The notes under the pieces are model-generated. The model searched no databases and had not been told where the DNA came from. It saw only the letters and a list, made by a program, of their open reading frames with translations. Shown here one piece after another: positions 21,901-32,605 of a DNA stretch of 64,000 nt; position 1 is the first letter of the stretch, and the number at the start of each line of letters is the position of its first letter. Position numbers and translations under genes: made by a program. The stretch comes from Lucinisca nassula (Eukaryota; Mollusca; Bivalvia; Lucinida; Lucinidae), in contig OY757017.1 of the NCBI GenBank assembly GCA_963580285.1, positions 19,653,395 to 19,717,394 of the forward strand. The letters run 5' to 3'.

Positions 21901-22256
21901 TTCTTTTGGCTGCAGGATATCCGGCTGATATTTGCTTGTGGCTGGGCAAGGTTTGTTGTTAATTTGTTTTGGGGTTTTAACGGACCAGTCAACACTATTT
22001 TAGGTCATTTTTGAGCCGGTCAGTTTACTTAGCGACACTTTTCCTGGGCAGGCTTATACATGTACGTAAGCGGTTAGCCAGTACAGTGCACATTCTTTCC
22101 CCAGAAACTGACAACTGCCCTTCTTGAATCAGCGGAAGGGAGAGAATGACCGTAGAAAAGATTTCATGATCAATCTCCACAAAAGAATGTTGCCGACCCC
22201 TGCAGGTATCGAACCTGGGTCCTATCACCAGTCAGACGTGCCAATGAGGCCGGCTT
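18969..22256. repeat. Segmental duplication, copy 2 (partner 6335-14176)
   Basis: Colinear with copy 1. It contains the family C MITE (19554-19762), the 167 bp MITE (19892-20058), family C plus SINE (20480-20893), the long-TIR MITE (21056-21284), family E SINE (21318-21588) and family F SINE (21965-22256). It lacks the 9362-13604 and 6433-6711 insertions, so it preserves both empty sites. Confidence 0.9.
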
Positions 22257-22261
22257 TCAGA

Positions 22262-23010
22262 TTTCTGAAAGTACACAAAACATGTTTCTAATAAAAGTCA
22301 TTAAGATTATCCCTCAACATGTTGAGGATAATTTGTCAGATAATTCTTAATTAATCCATAAAATGCCAATCACGACAATTGTCGTCTGGTTTGTCGTCTG
22401 CTGGTTACTTTAAAAATTCATTTTGCATACAGTGTGGACCCATATCAGACTGCTTCTCTAGAAGCAGTCTGCTTTGGGTCCACACTATTTACCTGTATGC
22501 AAAAATGTTTTAAAAACGTTTGCAAAAAAAATCAGCAGACATTATCAGATGTAATTTTTCATGTCAGCTTAAGGGTTAACTACAGTATATTGTGGACACT
22601 TGTTAGAATGGCCTCAGTGAGGCAATTCTGAAAGTACACAAAACATGTTTCTAATAAAAGTCATTAAGATTATCCCTCAACATGTTGAGGATAATTTGTC
22701 GGATAATTCTTATTTAATCCATAAAATGCCAATCACAACAATTGTCGTCTGGTTTGTCGTCTGCTGGTTACTTTAAAAATTCATTTTGCATACAGTGTGG
22801 ACCCAAAACAGACTGCTCCTCTAGGAGCAGTCTGATTGTGGTACACACTGTTTGCCTGTACGCAAAAATATTTTTAAAAACATTTGCAAAAAAATTCAGC
22901 AGACATTTTCAGATGTAATTTTTCACGTCAGCTTTAGGGTTTACTACAATATATTGTGGACACTTGTTAGAATGGCCTCAGTGAGGCAATTCTGAAAGTA
23001 CACAAAACAT
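22262..23010. repeat. Tandem duplication of a 366 bp MITE-like unit
   Basis: TTCTGAAAGTACACAAAACA starts units at about 22262 and 22628, and begins a third near 22992. Each unit has an inner inverted repeat (CCCTCAACATGTTGAGG), the palindromic core (22422-22500; 22782-22866) and a GCCTC hairpin. The two cores differ at the tip in a complementary way. Confidence 0.85.
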
Positions 23011-23029
23011 GTTTCTAATGAAGATTATC

Positions 23030-23394
23030 CCTCAACTGTCTTTGTCATTTCCCCCTGAGTGGAACTATAAAGAAACAAACACAGATTGTGATGTTACAGT
23101 TGATTAAGAGAAAATCCACCATGAGTTATCTTTCTTCCATTTTCACCTTCACCCCAGAAGGGGACACAGATGGTGTACATTACATACACTCCAGGTTTGC
23201 AGGACGAAAACCTACACAGCATACTATCATGTAATTATGGTAGGGTTCTTTAACCTGCTGCACAGGGGATGATTCTCCCTGCACAGGGGGCCTCCAGTTA
23301 ATGTCTCGATCTGAAGGACGGTGCACTTAATGACATTCATCCCTGCAAATGATGCCAATGAAGCGTGTTCGGACATCATAATTTGATCGTCGCT
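23030..23394. other. No gene; probably the body of the SINE that follows
   Basis: The minus-strand ORF here reads through into the tRNA-like head at 23395-23485. The region 23150-23394 may be the body of that SINE on the minus strand, but no second copy is available to fix the boundaries. Confidence 0.4.
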
Positions 23395-23485
23395 GCTGGG
23401 GATCCAACCAGCCACTGCTGGGGATCCAACCTGGGGCCTCTAGCATCAGAGGCAAGTGCACTAACCAGTGAGCTATCACCCTCCA
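23395..23485 (-). mobile_element. tRNA-derived SINE head
   Basis: The minus strand reads GGGTGATAGCTCACTGGTTAG (as GATAGCTCACTGG, TTAGTGC, an A-box region), then GGTTGGATCCCC (B-box region). CTGCTGGGGATCCAACC is itself repeated twice at 23394-23432. Confidence 0.65.
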
Positions 23486-23631
23486 CACAGTTATGAGAAG
23501 TAAGAAATCCCTTAAACAGTCAAATCAATCAACGTACACTACACTTGTTTTATTCAAGGCCTAGAATGGCTACACCTGCAGGGAAGGGAACTTCCCAAAC
23601 AAAATTCACATACTTGTTCCTTTCTTTTCAA

Positions 23632-24054
23632 TATACAGTAGAATGCTGCTATAAAGATCACCTAAAATTAAGACGAAATCTGGTTTTAACCATTATCTTG
23701 CTGTTCACGACAACCCCTATCTTTGCAAACAGTGTAGATCCAGATCAGATGGCTTCTGAAGAAGCCATCTGATCAGGATCTACACTGTTTGGCATTCAGT
23801 TTATGAATTTGTAGCAATAAATTACATTGAGTAATTTGATTGGCTGATAGACAGAAATGGGTGTGGCTTAAATGAATATTCAGCAAGATAAGGGTTAAAG
23901 GCTAATGACAAGGTTTCAGTTACAATTTCTTTGTGTTTACTGCACCCAGTGTCTCCTAATAAGAGACTACCTCTGGAACTGTTCAAAAGTGGTCTTAAAG
24001 ACCACTTTTGAACAGTATCAGAGGTGGTCTTTATATAGGAATTTTACTGTACAT
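23632..24054. mobile_element. pogo/Tigger-like MITE (family C) split by a family A MITE
   Basis: The outer ends are TACAGTAGAATGC and GGAATTTTACTGTA, and the hairpin is GAACTGTTCAAAAGTGGTCT. The piggyBac-type MITE at about 23690-23898 (palindromic core 23725-23791, ends with AAGATAAGGG) lies inside. Confidence 0.75.
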
Positions 24055-24554
24055 GTAGAGTTTGCTTTTCTCAAAGTATATACAGCCTTCTTCAGAAAGT
24101 CTTGGTTTAAAGAAGTTTCCGTTATTACATAATTATTATGCAAGGGTTGAAATAAGTTTGTGTGCGTGTGTGTGTGTTGGTCCGGGACCAGCTTTTCCAG
24201 ACACTGGGACCAGTTTGTAATAAGCTGTGGCATGCCCGGTGGACCAACTGATTTTTGGGGTATTTGGTTTCTCTTAACTGAAGACAGGAATAGTCGCTAC
24301 AGTACACCTGTATTTGTTATGGCTAATTTGATTGAATCTGATAATGTTATATATTGTTAAAGATTCGAATTCTAGAGAAAACAATGATCCATATTTTTTT
24401 CTTATTTTATCGAGAAAGTAACACTTGGCATGTCATTTAATAGAATTGACATTACACATGAATCCTCTGCCTTATTTTCTCTGAAAAATAAACTAACAAA
24501 TACTTTGAAACTTCTGTCAAATAGTGATAACTTAGTTACTAGCACTTGATGGGT

Positions 24555-24790
24555 AAGGAATCATGAAGCATCAAATGAGCCCCGCCAAGCGAATTTGTCT
24601 TCGAGCATTCCGTCATGACAAATTTTAACTGCCAATGCCCAGCCATTCAGAGGGGCCAGGGATATGGCTTTCTGTCTGAAGGTTCCTCTTGATTCACTGC
24701 GGATGCGCAGGCTCGCCTGAACCTTCGCTGCTCGCATAGGCAATGAGTACCAAAATCGCTTGACAGGGCCCAAATAATATCAAAACCAGT
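24555..24790 (-). other. GC-richer open frame of about 70 codons, unidentified
   Basis: A minus-strand open frame reads MGPVKRFWYSLPMRAAK at its start and contains LAPLNGWALAVKICHDG. It is richer in GC than its surroundings and lies just 3' of NDUFB9. It has no obvious splice signals or partner exons. It may be a decayed repeat or an exon remnant; I cannot assign it. Confidence 0.3.
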
Positions 24791-24880
24791 GGACCAGTTA
24801 AAACATTGGACCACCTTGTCATATCAAATGGTCTTATTTTCATTAAATAAATTCTACAAAGTCATCTATTCACAATATGC

Positions 24881-25012
24881 TTAATAACCCTCTGGTTCGG
24901 GTTTTCCATATTTCTTTTCCCATCGTTCTATAAATTCTCTTTTTCTGACATCTCGTCTGGCGAAGTACTCTGGGTACTGTGCTTTTTCTAATGGATGCCA
25001 TAAATCTAGAAT
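24881..25012 (-). CDS. NDUFB9: NDUFB9, last coding exon
   Basis: NADH:ubiquinone oxidoreductase subunit B9 is an accessory LYR-family subunit in the membrane arm of mitochondrial complex I, where LYR proteins contact acyl carrier protein. This 132 nt exon starts after TTTCTTTTCAG and encodes 43 residues to TAA (minus, 24883-24881). The telling stretch is DLWHPLEKAQYPEYFARR, which corresponds to the conserved DDWHP.EKA.YPDYFAKR region of animal NDUFB9. A basic, charged tail WEKKYGKPEPEGY follows. The tail is shorter than the vertebrate protein's C-terminus, which is normal for some lineages as far as I know. Phase 0 entry fits the exon at 27016-27071. The apparent N-terminal extension of the frame is intron. 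No clear AATAAA was seen within about 300 bp downstream. Confidence 0.93.
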   Translation of the reverse strand: MLDLWHPLEKAQYPEYFARRDVRKREFIERWEKKYGKPEPEGY

Positions 25013-25324
25013 CTGAAAAGAAATAAAACCAACAATCAAAGAAAAAGAAACAGAAAGTAGAACAAAAGAGGGTGGCTGAACTTTCAAGGGAGGCAACTCT
25101 TTATAACACTATTGTTGTGGTTCAAAGCAGAAACTGTGTTAGATAAATAACCATGTTATATAAAAAGAACAATCCAAGAAAAAGGAACAGAAAGTAGAAC
25201 AAAAAAGGGTGGCTGAACTTTCAGGGGAGGCAACCCAACCTCTTTATAACACTATTGTTGGAGTTCAAAGAAGAAACCGTGTTAGTATATCCAAACAAAA
25301 ATGTAAAGATTATATAGAATAAGA

Positions 25325-26560
25325 ACTCCGCCGAAGGTTATGTCGCGCCTCTAAGGGTGCAAAGTCACCGAACTATGAAATCTAGGGCAAGGTCAAATAT
25401 GGATGCTTCCATGAAAGTTGCCATTCCTACATGCAAGCTTGTACCAAATATCATTAATGAAGCTCTGATAGTTCTTGAAAAATGAACTAAAACATTAGGT
25501 TGAATACTAGGGTTGATGCAATAGTTCACTAAGTCAGTGGACCATGAAATTTAGGTCAAGGTCAAATATGGATGCTTGTATTTAAGTTGCCATCCTTAGA
25601 TACAAGTTAGTACCAACTATCATTAATGAAGCTCTTATAGTTCTTGAGAAATAAACTGGACCATTTGGGTGAATGCTAGGGTGGTCGCAATATTTTACAA
25701 AGTCAGTGAACCATGAAATGTAGGTCATGGTCAAATATGGATGCTTGCATTAAAGTTGCCATCCACAGTACAAGTTTGTACCAAATATCATTAATGAAGC
25801 TCTAATAGTTCTTGAGAAATGAACTAAAACATTAGGTTGAACACTAGGGTTGATGCAATAGTTCACTAAGTCAGTGAGCTATGAAATCTAGGGCAAGGTC
25901 AAATATGGATGCTTGCATTTAAGTTGCCATCCACAGATACAAGTTCTTGAAAAATAAACTGGACCATTTGGGTGAACGCTTGGGTGGTCACAATATTTTA
26001 CAAAGTCAGTGAACCATGAAATGTAGGTCAAGGTCAAATATGGATGCTTGCATTTAAGTTGCCATCCACAGTTACAAGTTTGTACCAAATATCATTAATG
26101 AAGCTCTTATAGTTCTTGAGAAATAAACTTGACCATTTGGGTGAACGCTGATGTGGTCTCAATATTTTACAAAGTCAATGAGCCATGAAATTTAGGTCAC
26201 GGTCAAATATGGACGCTTGCATTTAAGTTGCCATCCACAGGTACAAGTTTGTACCAAGTATCATTAATAAAGCTCTTATAGTTCTTGAAAAATAAACTGG
26301 AACGCTAGGGTGGTCGCAATATTTTACAGTCAGTGAACCATGAAATGTAGGTCAAGGTCAAATATGGATGCTTGCACTTAAGTTGCCATCCACAGATACA
26401 AGTTTGTACCAAATATTATTAATGAAGCTCTTATAGTTCTTGAGAAATAAACTTGAACCTTTGGGTGAACGCTAGGGTGGTCCCAATGTTGACGCTTTGA
26501 CAAACAGACGAAGGGACCGAAAACCGGGTGCCTATATCGCGCCATGCTAATAGCAGGTGC
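25325..26560. repeat. About 155 bp satellite in NDUFB9 intron 3, 7-8 monomers
   Basis: Units share AAATATGGATGCTTGCATTT, AAGTTGCCATCCACAG, TACCAAATATCATTAATGAA and GGTGGTCGCAATATTTTAC. The right side (26480-26560, read on minus) has GGTCCCTTCGTCTGTTTGTC near a GGCGCGATATAGG end. The element therefore probably lies in minus orientation with its 5' end there. Intron 3 spans 25013-27015. Confidence 0.85.
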
Positions 26561-26644
26561 AACAAAAATGACCAACTATATAATCTGTACATTATTTATT
26601 ATAGGAAAATTGCTGTACAATCTACACATTTTTGGGATCCATCT

Positions 26645-26948
26645 TGATTTTATTTGTACTGAAGTTTAATGCCCAGTTAACACTATTTTAGGTCATTTTT
26701 GAGCCGGTCAGTTTACCTATCCGCACTTTTCCTGGGCAGGGTTAACCAACCAAACTGCTAAGAAGATCTAAACCTGCCAGGCACAATGGTGCGTGTAGGA
26801 CTGTCCCATAAACCATAATGGCTTCTTTTGGCATTAGTGTTTGAGATGTCATATTATCTCAGTGCCAATTAAAAGTCCCACAAAATTGGAAGCAACGTCT
26901 CCTACATGTAGTGTTGATGGGGACATAAAAACTCAAAACAAACAAAAC
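26645..26948. mobile_element. Juxtaposed SINE fragments: family F (-) joined to family E (+)
   Basis: 26645-26755 matches the family F tail on minus (CAACACTATTTTAGGTCATT-like, CACTTTTCCTGGGCAGG). 26757-26948 matches family E on plus (AAAAGTCCCACAAAATTGG, ending in an A-rich tail). They join head-to-head without a visible boundary sequence. Confidence 0.6.
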
Positions 26949-27015
26949 CATTTTGGAATGCACTATGTCACTTAAATGTATCACTGTAATGAACATGGAA
27001 CATTGTAGTACTCAC

Positions 27016-27071
27016 CCAGTCTGGTTTGTGGGGTACTCTAGCATAGGCTGTACCTCCAGGACAATGAGGAT
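27016..27071 (-). CDS. NDUFB9: NDUFB9, internal exon
   Basis: This 56 nt exon has acceptor TTCTATTTCAG (ends 27072) and donor GTGAGT from 27015. With the single T left from the previous exon it encodes Y-P-H-C-P-G-G-T-A-Y-A-R-V-P-H-K-P-D-W. This matches the conserved FPDSPGGT...VPEW block of NDUFB9, directly before the DLWHP block of the next exon. Phases 1 and 0 fit both neighbours exactly, which with the homology makes this a secure call despite its length. Confidence 0.93.
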
Positions 27072-27094
27072 CTGAAATAGAATGGGTTTCACCG

Positions 27095-27485
27095 GTAAGG
27101 CTGACACGATTAATCGGATAATCGATTATTCTATCGATAAATTCCACAAAAATGATTATCATTTCTGATATGCTTGCAATTGATTATTTGATGAGTACAA
27201 TTTACTACCCAAAGTTGTGCCTAAAATAGCTGTATGAGTGGCAAACAGTGCAGAACCAGATGAGACGCCGCGTTCTGCGGCGTCTCATCTGGATCTACAC
27301 TGTTTGCTCAGGTCTGTCTGTTCAAATACATATGGCAAAGTACAGCATATGGTAGGAGTCATGCTCAGACAAAGCCAGACAGGTAAAATTATGACCAAAT
27401 CTTCAGTGATTACTAATCGATTATCGATCGCAATGATAGGAATGATAATCTATTATCTTTTCAACTCCGATTAGCCAACCCTATT
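27095..27485. mobile_element. MITE family A3 (GGCTGACACGATTAATCG ends) in NDUFB9 intron 2
   Basis: The element starts AGGCTGACACGATTAATCGG and has the palindromic core at 27241-27307 with the tip GACGCCGCG...CGGCGTC. It ends TCCGATTAGCCAACCCT. AATCG/CGATT repeats lie in both flanks of the core. Related copies are at 29345-29730 and 33815-34175, in opposite orientation. The left end is 24 bp from the NDUFB9 exon acceptor. Confidence 0.75.
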
Positions 27486-27639
27486 CACCGGTCATTAAAT
27501 GTTCATAGCTAGAGGAGAAGAAATAATAAACACCCTTATGAGATCATTTTTCCTTCTACAATGTTAAAACCATATAGTCTGCTCTTTTCCCTTCTTTCCT
27601 GCATTTTTTTTTTTTCATACACCGATGAAGGCCAGTTGA

Positions 27640-28120
27640 TAATGTGACATCATTAAGCAATATCAGAGGTAAAGTCAACATCATTTTCAATAGAGGTCAC
27701 TGCATGTCTAATAGTAAAGCTGTTTATATTATTAATTCTAACACAGCACGTCTATATATAGGCAATGGAAAATAACTGTATTTTATTCTGCGACAAATCA
27801 CAGCTCGGAAAGTATGACACGTGACGTCATTAAAACTGCCAATTTATGACGTCACTAGTCAAGTTCCTTGACGTTAGACGGTGTAACGTCATATTCTCGC
27901 ATTGAAAATGTTAGAAAAGGATATAAATGCATGTGTTTCAGTCGATAATTTTAGCGGGATTTCTTCTAACAATGGTGAAAAGTTGTGAGATTTTGAAGGA
28001 AACAACAGCATTATTGCCGATTTTCAGCCTATTAGAATCGAACTAGATCAGCTCTTGTCTGTAATTTGTTGAGTAATAAATCACACTTTTTCGGTCAGAT
28101 GTAAGTAGACAAATCACGAA
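27640..28120. other. Intronic sequence, nothing assigned
   Basis: AT-rich NDUFB9 intron 2 sequence with several TGACGTCA-like words (ACGTGACGTCATT, TATGACGTCACT). These could be CREB/ATF-type sites or just MITE sequence. No exon was found. Confidence 0.4.
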
Positions 28121-28124
28121 CGCT

Positions 28125-28345
28125 ACGCGCTGATCTATTTCTTAAATATCATTTTTGCATCCTCTCCCAGCCCAATCAACACATAGCCTTGGAATGAACT
28201 GAATGCTCATGACCCAATACTGACCTCCAAACTGTGATTTATAACTCAACAAATCACAGTTAGAGCTGATCTATTTCTTAAATATCATTTTTGCACCCTC
28301 TCCCAGCCCAATCAACACCTAGCCTTGGAATGAACTTGATCATAC
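28125..28345. repeat. Short tandem duplication in intron 2
   Basis: GCTGATCTATTTCTTAAATA...CCCAATCAACAC...CCTTGGAATGAACT occurs at about 28130-28206 and again at 28266-28338, with few changes. Confidence 0.8.
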
Positions 28346-28487
28346 ATGTACTTCAATAAATGTAAAATAAATAAACTTTATTACTTATATTTCCAAATTA
28401 CATTGTTTTACAGCCATTATTCAATTGTCTGCTTTGATGGCTTAGGTTTAAACAATAAAACAATTGCAACAATTTTCCAATTACTGT

Positions 28488-28700
28488 AAAAATCCTAAAA
28501 ATTGGGACACCTTGAGGACTTGTTGTAATTCTCCTAAAATTTAAACAAATTTGTTCTTGATCAAGCAAGGAGTCCAAAAATTGCAAACAGAATGACAAAC
28601 AGTGTAGATCCTGATCAGACTGCTCCTTCAGGAACAGTCTGATCGGGGTCTACACTGTTTACTTCAGCATGTCTGTCCCAATACTTAGGATCAATATGGT
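28488..28700. mobile_element. MITE family A2 with palindromic core
   Basis: The flanks AATCCTAAAAATTGGGACAC and ATACTTAGGATCA frame the core at 28597-28660 with tip CTGCTCCTTCAGGAACAG. It is homologous to 30190-30420 in inverse order. Confidence 0.7.
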
Positions 28701-28837
28701 AACAGCGGCACAGCATCATTGGCGTCAACATGTTTCCACGATCTTATCTTACTGGAGAGAACCCTAGTTAAATTTGATGTCACTTCATCATAATGTGACT
28801 TGAATCACTGAAGTATGAAAAACATTTTGACCCAATA

Positions 28838-29220
28838 CAGTAGAAGTTTGATGGCTCAAACACCAATGGCTCGTTTACCATGGCTGAGTCGAGCCCATTT
28901 TGAGTCCCTAGGTAATTCCTGTACATAATTAGTGGTGCGGGTTAATTAAGGAGATTTAAACCTTTTATCGTGTAAATGTATGCCGTGTATACTCATTAGC
29001 AAACATATGCTGTGTGTACCCATTAGAATCACCTCGATGAGGTGATTCTAATGAGTACACACAGCATGCATTTTTCATTATAGAACACCGAAAAGATGTT
29101 CCAGAATTAACCCCTTCATGCCTCCTGGAGGTAAACCCCTGTGGCTTGAACTACCCCTGTCTCAAACAGATTTTTGTGGTCCCAAAGGTGTTCGAGCCAT
29201 CGAAGTTCGCCTTTAGTTAA
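28838..29220. mobile_element. pogo/Tigger-like MITE (family D)
   Basis: It starts TACAGTAGAAGTTTGATGGC and its right end carries the inverse (GAGCCATCGAAGTTC). CAGT termini at TA are typical of the pogo/Tigger group. It holds a GCCTC-type hairpin at 29004-29070. Other copies are at 31155-31505 and 32850-33195 (inverted). Confidence 0.7.
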
Positions 29221-29344
29221 CTAAAGGGTTTTTTCTGTAAATTCACTGAGAATGTAAATATAAAAATTAAACTATTTTTCAACATCCGTGATTGCAAATT
29301 TCTCAAAAAATGCTGTCTTCATGGTTTGTAATCAGGCTATTCAA

Positions 29345-29730
29345 AACTAGGGCTGGCTAATCGGAGCTGAAAAGATTATCCGTTATCATTCATGTCATTG
29401 CGATCGATAATCGATTAGTGATCACTGAAGATTATGTCATAATTTTACCTGTCTGGCTTTCTGTCTGAGCATGACACCTACCATATACTGTACTTTACCA
29501 TGTGTATTTGAACAGACAGGCCTAAGCAAACAGTGTAGACCCAGATGAGACGCCGCGTCTCATCAGGGTCCGCACTGTTTGCCACTCATCCAGCTATATT
29601 AGACATAACTTTTGAGTAGTAAATTGTACCTATCAAGTAATCAATTAAAAGCAAATCAGAAATGATAATCATTTTTGTGGAATTTATCGATCGATTAATC
29701 GATTATACCATTAATCGTGTCAGCCTTATT
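29345..29730. mobile_element. MITE family A3, second copy
   Basis: It runs from AGGGCTGGCTAATCGGAGC to ATTAATCGTGTCAGCC, with the core at 29526-29582 and the tip GACGCCGCGTC. It is inverted relative to 27095-27485. Confidence 0.75.
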
Positions 29731-30189
29731 CAAAACACAAACTTGCATGTGCCAGCGACCTGGTTTGGGCTTTCCCAAGTGAAATCAGTTATCCCTGGAA
29801 ACAGATACAGACAATGTTAAATGAAATGAGGGCAGATCCAGGTGAACCAGCTCAAAATGAGGCATCTCACCAGGAACTGTTCTGTCTGCCGTACTGTTTA
29901 TACAAAGTCAAATTTCAAAAACTCATATACCTTTTGGACCTTGAAAATTTGTTCGAAATATGGGTAGTTCGACTTACTGAGGGTTCATCATAGCGCAGGG
30001 TTCGACATTAACCCAAGACCGATGGACATTGTCTAGTGAAAAGCTGGTCAGGTCTAGTAAGGTCAGTGGCTGGCTGGTCCGAATGGTCCAGCTGAAAATC
30101 TGGCACCAAAATTATTAAAATCTATTTTTTAGAACTCATTTACCATAAAATGGGCTTCTGTCAGTAGTTTTACTTTCTATGTAAATCAA

Positions 30190-30420
30190 TAATACTGTAA
30201 TGATCCACAGTATTTGGACAGACAGGCCTAAGCAAACAGTGCAGACCCAGATCAGACTTCTCCTGGAGGAGCAGTCTGATCAGGGTCTACACTGTTTGCC
30301 ATTCCACCTGCACCTTTTGGACTCCTTGCTGGATCATGAAACAAATTTGTTAAAATTTGAGAAGAATTACATCAAGTCCTAAAGGTGTCTGAAATTTTAG
30401 GACTTTTTAGGTATTAATAA
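30190..30420. mobile_element. MITE family A2, third copy
   Basis: The core at 30232-30299 has the tip CTCCTGGAGGAG. The flanks ACAGACAGGCCTAAGC and CACCTTTTGGACTCCTTGC match the inverse of 28488-28700. Confidence 0.7.
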
Positions 30421-30564
30421 CCATCTTATATATCTCTTTAGTATGATTTTAGGTCCATTTGAACTTAGATCAGGTCCAGTGTATCCTAAGAGTCACAGGA
30501 CCACCTTGTTCAGTTATTTAAAAAGTTAATGTTGAACCCTGTAGCGCTAGGTCATGAGGCATCA

Positions 30565-30950
30565 AATGGAGATTTATGATATGACATCACGTCTGAGAGT
30601 GTAATAACGTCAGGTAATAAATTGGATTATCCACTACTGGATTAAATATGCAAATTAGTTAGATACGCCCAGTAAGGTTGCAGGTACATGTATGGTGTCC
30701 TTTAAGTTTGTTGCCTTTAAGAGTGGCGGAATACTGACATTTTTGTAATACAATCGTGAATAAAATGCTTTTTAAATGTCATATGATAAATAGAATTTTG
30801 CATTCATGCACATGTATTATTAAATTTATTAAACTCATTGAGAAAAAAAAAGAGATAAAATGCTTGGCAAAGCCTCGCATGTTATCTCTTTCCCTCAACT
30901 TGTTTAATAAATTCATATACATGAGCACTCTCGTAAGACCCTCTATATCT
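30565..30950. mobile_element. Hairpin-ended MITE, relative of 55157-55535
   Basis: It shares TCTGAGAGTGTAATAACG, GGATTAAATATGCAAATTAG, AATGTCATATGATAAATAG and a long terminal hairpin (TTTATTAAACTCATTGAG with its inverse around GGCAAAGCC). The arms here have drifted, while those at 55395-55500 remain nearly perfect. Confidence 0.75.
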
Positions 30951-31154
30951 TTTTGACTTCAGTAACTTAAATTTTGATTTGATCTCATCGAGGCGATTCT
31001 AATGAGTACACACATCATACCTTTTCAATCGTCCATAAAGGGTCCCAATATTTGGGATATCTGGAGCTATTGAAAGAATTCAGAATGAGTTTGAATTAGC
31101 CATGGCAAACGAGGTATCCGAGTTAGAGTTAACGAAATTTCACTTAAATTCCAA

Positions 31155-31505
31155 TACAGTAGAACGTTGATGGCTTGAACACCGATGGCTCGTTTACCAT
31201 GGATGAGTCGAGCTCATTCTTGAGTCCCTAGCAAAATCCTCTACATAAGAAACAGTGGGGGACAATTAAGGAGATTTTAGTCTTTTATCTTGCAAATGTA
31301 TGCTGTGTGTACTCATTAGAATCGCCTCAATGAGGCGATTCTAATGAGTACACACAGCATACATATTCAATATCAAACACTGAAAAGATGTGTAAAAGTA
31401 TCTCGTTATGCCTCCTGACAGTAACCTTAGTGGCTTGAACTACCCCTGTCTCGAACCGATTTTCATGGTCCCAAAGGTGTTAGAACCATTGAAGTTCAAC
31501 TGTAT
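31155..31505. mobile_element. pogo/Tigger-like MITE (family D), second copy
   Basis: It runs from ACAGTAGAACGTTGATGGC to TTGAAGTTCAACTGTA. The hairpin at 31297-31373 is perfect over about 36 bp per arm (TATGCTGTGTGTACTCATTA). Confidence 0.8.
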
Positions 31506-31784
31506 TTACATGGGTGGATGTGTCCAGCTTCAAAGACAGAACTTGGGGGGTGAAAGGGTTAAAATTTAAAGCATCTTGGGGTGTCCGAATACATTTCATG
31601 ATTGTGTTGAGGTTTAACAGTATGTAAACCCTTCTGGGTCATTTGTGTCGTCCTGGAGAAAGGGAGGAAAAGAGATAGGAGAAGAGATGAAAGTGAGGGA
31701 GAAGGGAGAAAGAGGAAAATAAATTGAAGTGTAGAAACAGAAGAAATAGCATTCTCCCTCTTTTCATACCCGTTGCAAAGACCC

Positions 31785-32340
31785 ACTGCAAGGAAAGCAA
31801 GCCTTGTCAAACTGAACCCACTGCAAGGACAACAGGCCTTGCCAAACTGTACCCACTGCAAGGACAGCAGGCCTGGCCCAACTGTACCCACTGTAAGGAC
31901 AGCAGGCCTGACCAAATTGAACCCACTGCAAGGACAACAGGCCTTGCCAAACTGTACGCACTGCAAGGGCTGGAGGCCTTGCCCAACTGTACCCACTGTA
32001 CGGACAGCAGGCCTGACCCAACTGTACCCACTGCAAGGACAGCAGGCCTGACCAAACTGTACCCACTGCAAGGACAGCAGGCCTGGCCCAACTGTACCCA
32101 CTGTTAGGACAGCATGCCTTGCCAAGCTGTACCCACTGGAAGGTCAGCCCTTGCGAAGCTGTACCCACTGTAAGGACAGCAGGCCTGGTCCAACTGTACC
32201 CACTGCAAGAACAGCAGGCCTGGCTCAACTGTACCCACTGCAAGGACAGCAGGCCTGGTCCAACTGTACCCACTGCAAGGACAGCAGGCCTGGTCCAACT
32301 GTACCCACTGCAAGGACAGCAGGCCTTGCCAGACTATCAG
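31785..32340 (-). repeat. 36 bp minisatellite, about 15 units, open on both strands
   Basis: The unit on plus is close to CCCACTGCAAGGACAGCAGG followed by CCTGGCCCAACTGTA. Being a multiple of three and free of stops, it yields long Cys/Gly/Tyr-rich frames on minus (QWVQLGQACCPCSGYSW) and Thr/Cys frames on plus. It sits in NDUFB9 intron 2. I treat it as non-coding. Confidence 0.9.
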
Positions 32341-32395
32341 GCCTCATACTGACCAAGCTTTTCCATGCCTGAAAGATCTGATTTCGCAGCCTCAA

Positions 32396-32605
32396 CCCTC
32401 ATCCTGCTGAACATGACAACCACTGCCTTTACAAACAGTGCAGATCCAGATCAGATGGCTTCTGGAGAACCCATCTGATCAGGATCTACACTGTTTGTAA
32501 TGCAATTTGTGAATTGAACAAATACATTACATCAAGTAATTTGATTGGTGAATAGTCTGAAATGGGTGTAGCTAAATAATTTTATTCAGCGGATAAGCCT
32601 TAAAC
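32396..32605. mobile_element. Family A MITE with palindromic core
   Basis: The flanks AACCCTCATCCTGCTGAACA and ATTCAGCGGATAAG frame the core at 32431-32499, tip GGCTTCTGGAGAACCC (imperfect). Confidence 0.7.

Noticed and set aside
27238..27474. 78-codon ORF on plus
   Set aside because: It spans the palindromic core of a MITE and has no homology I recognise.
31559..32273. Long Cys/Gly-rich ORFs (up to 188 codons)
   Set aside because: They are produced by a 36 bp minisatellite without stops; both strands are open and no conserved domain is visible.
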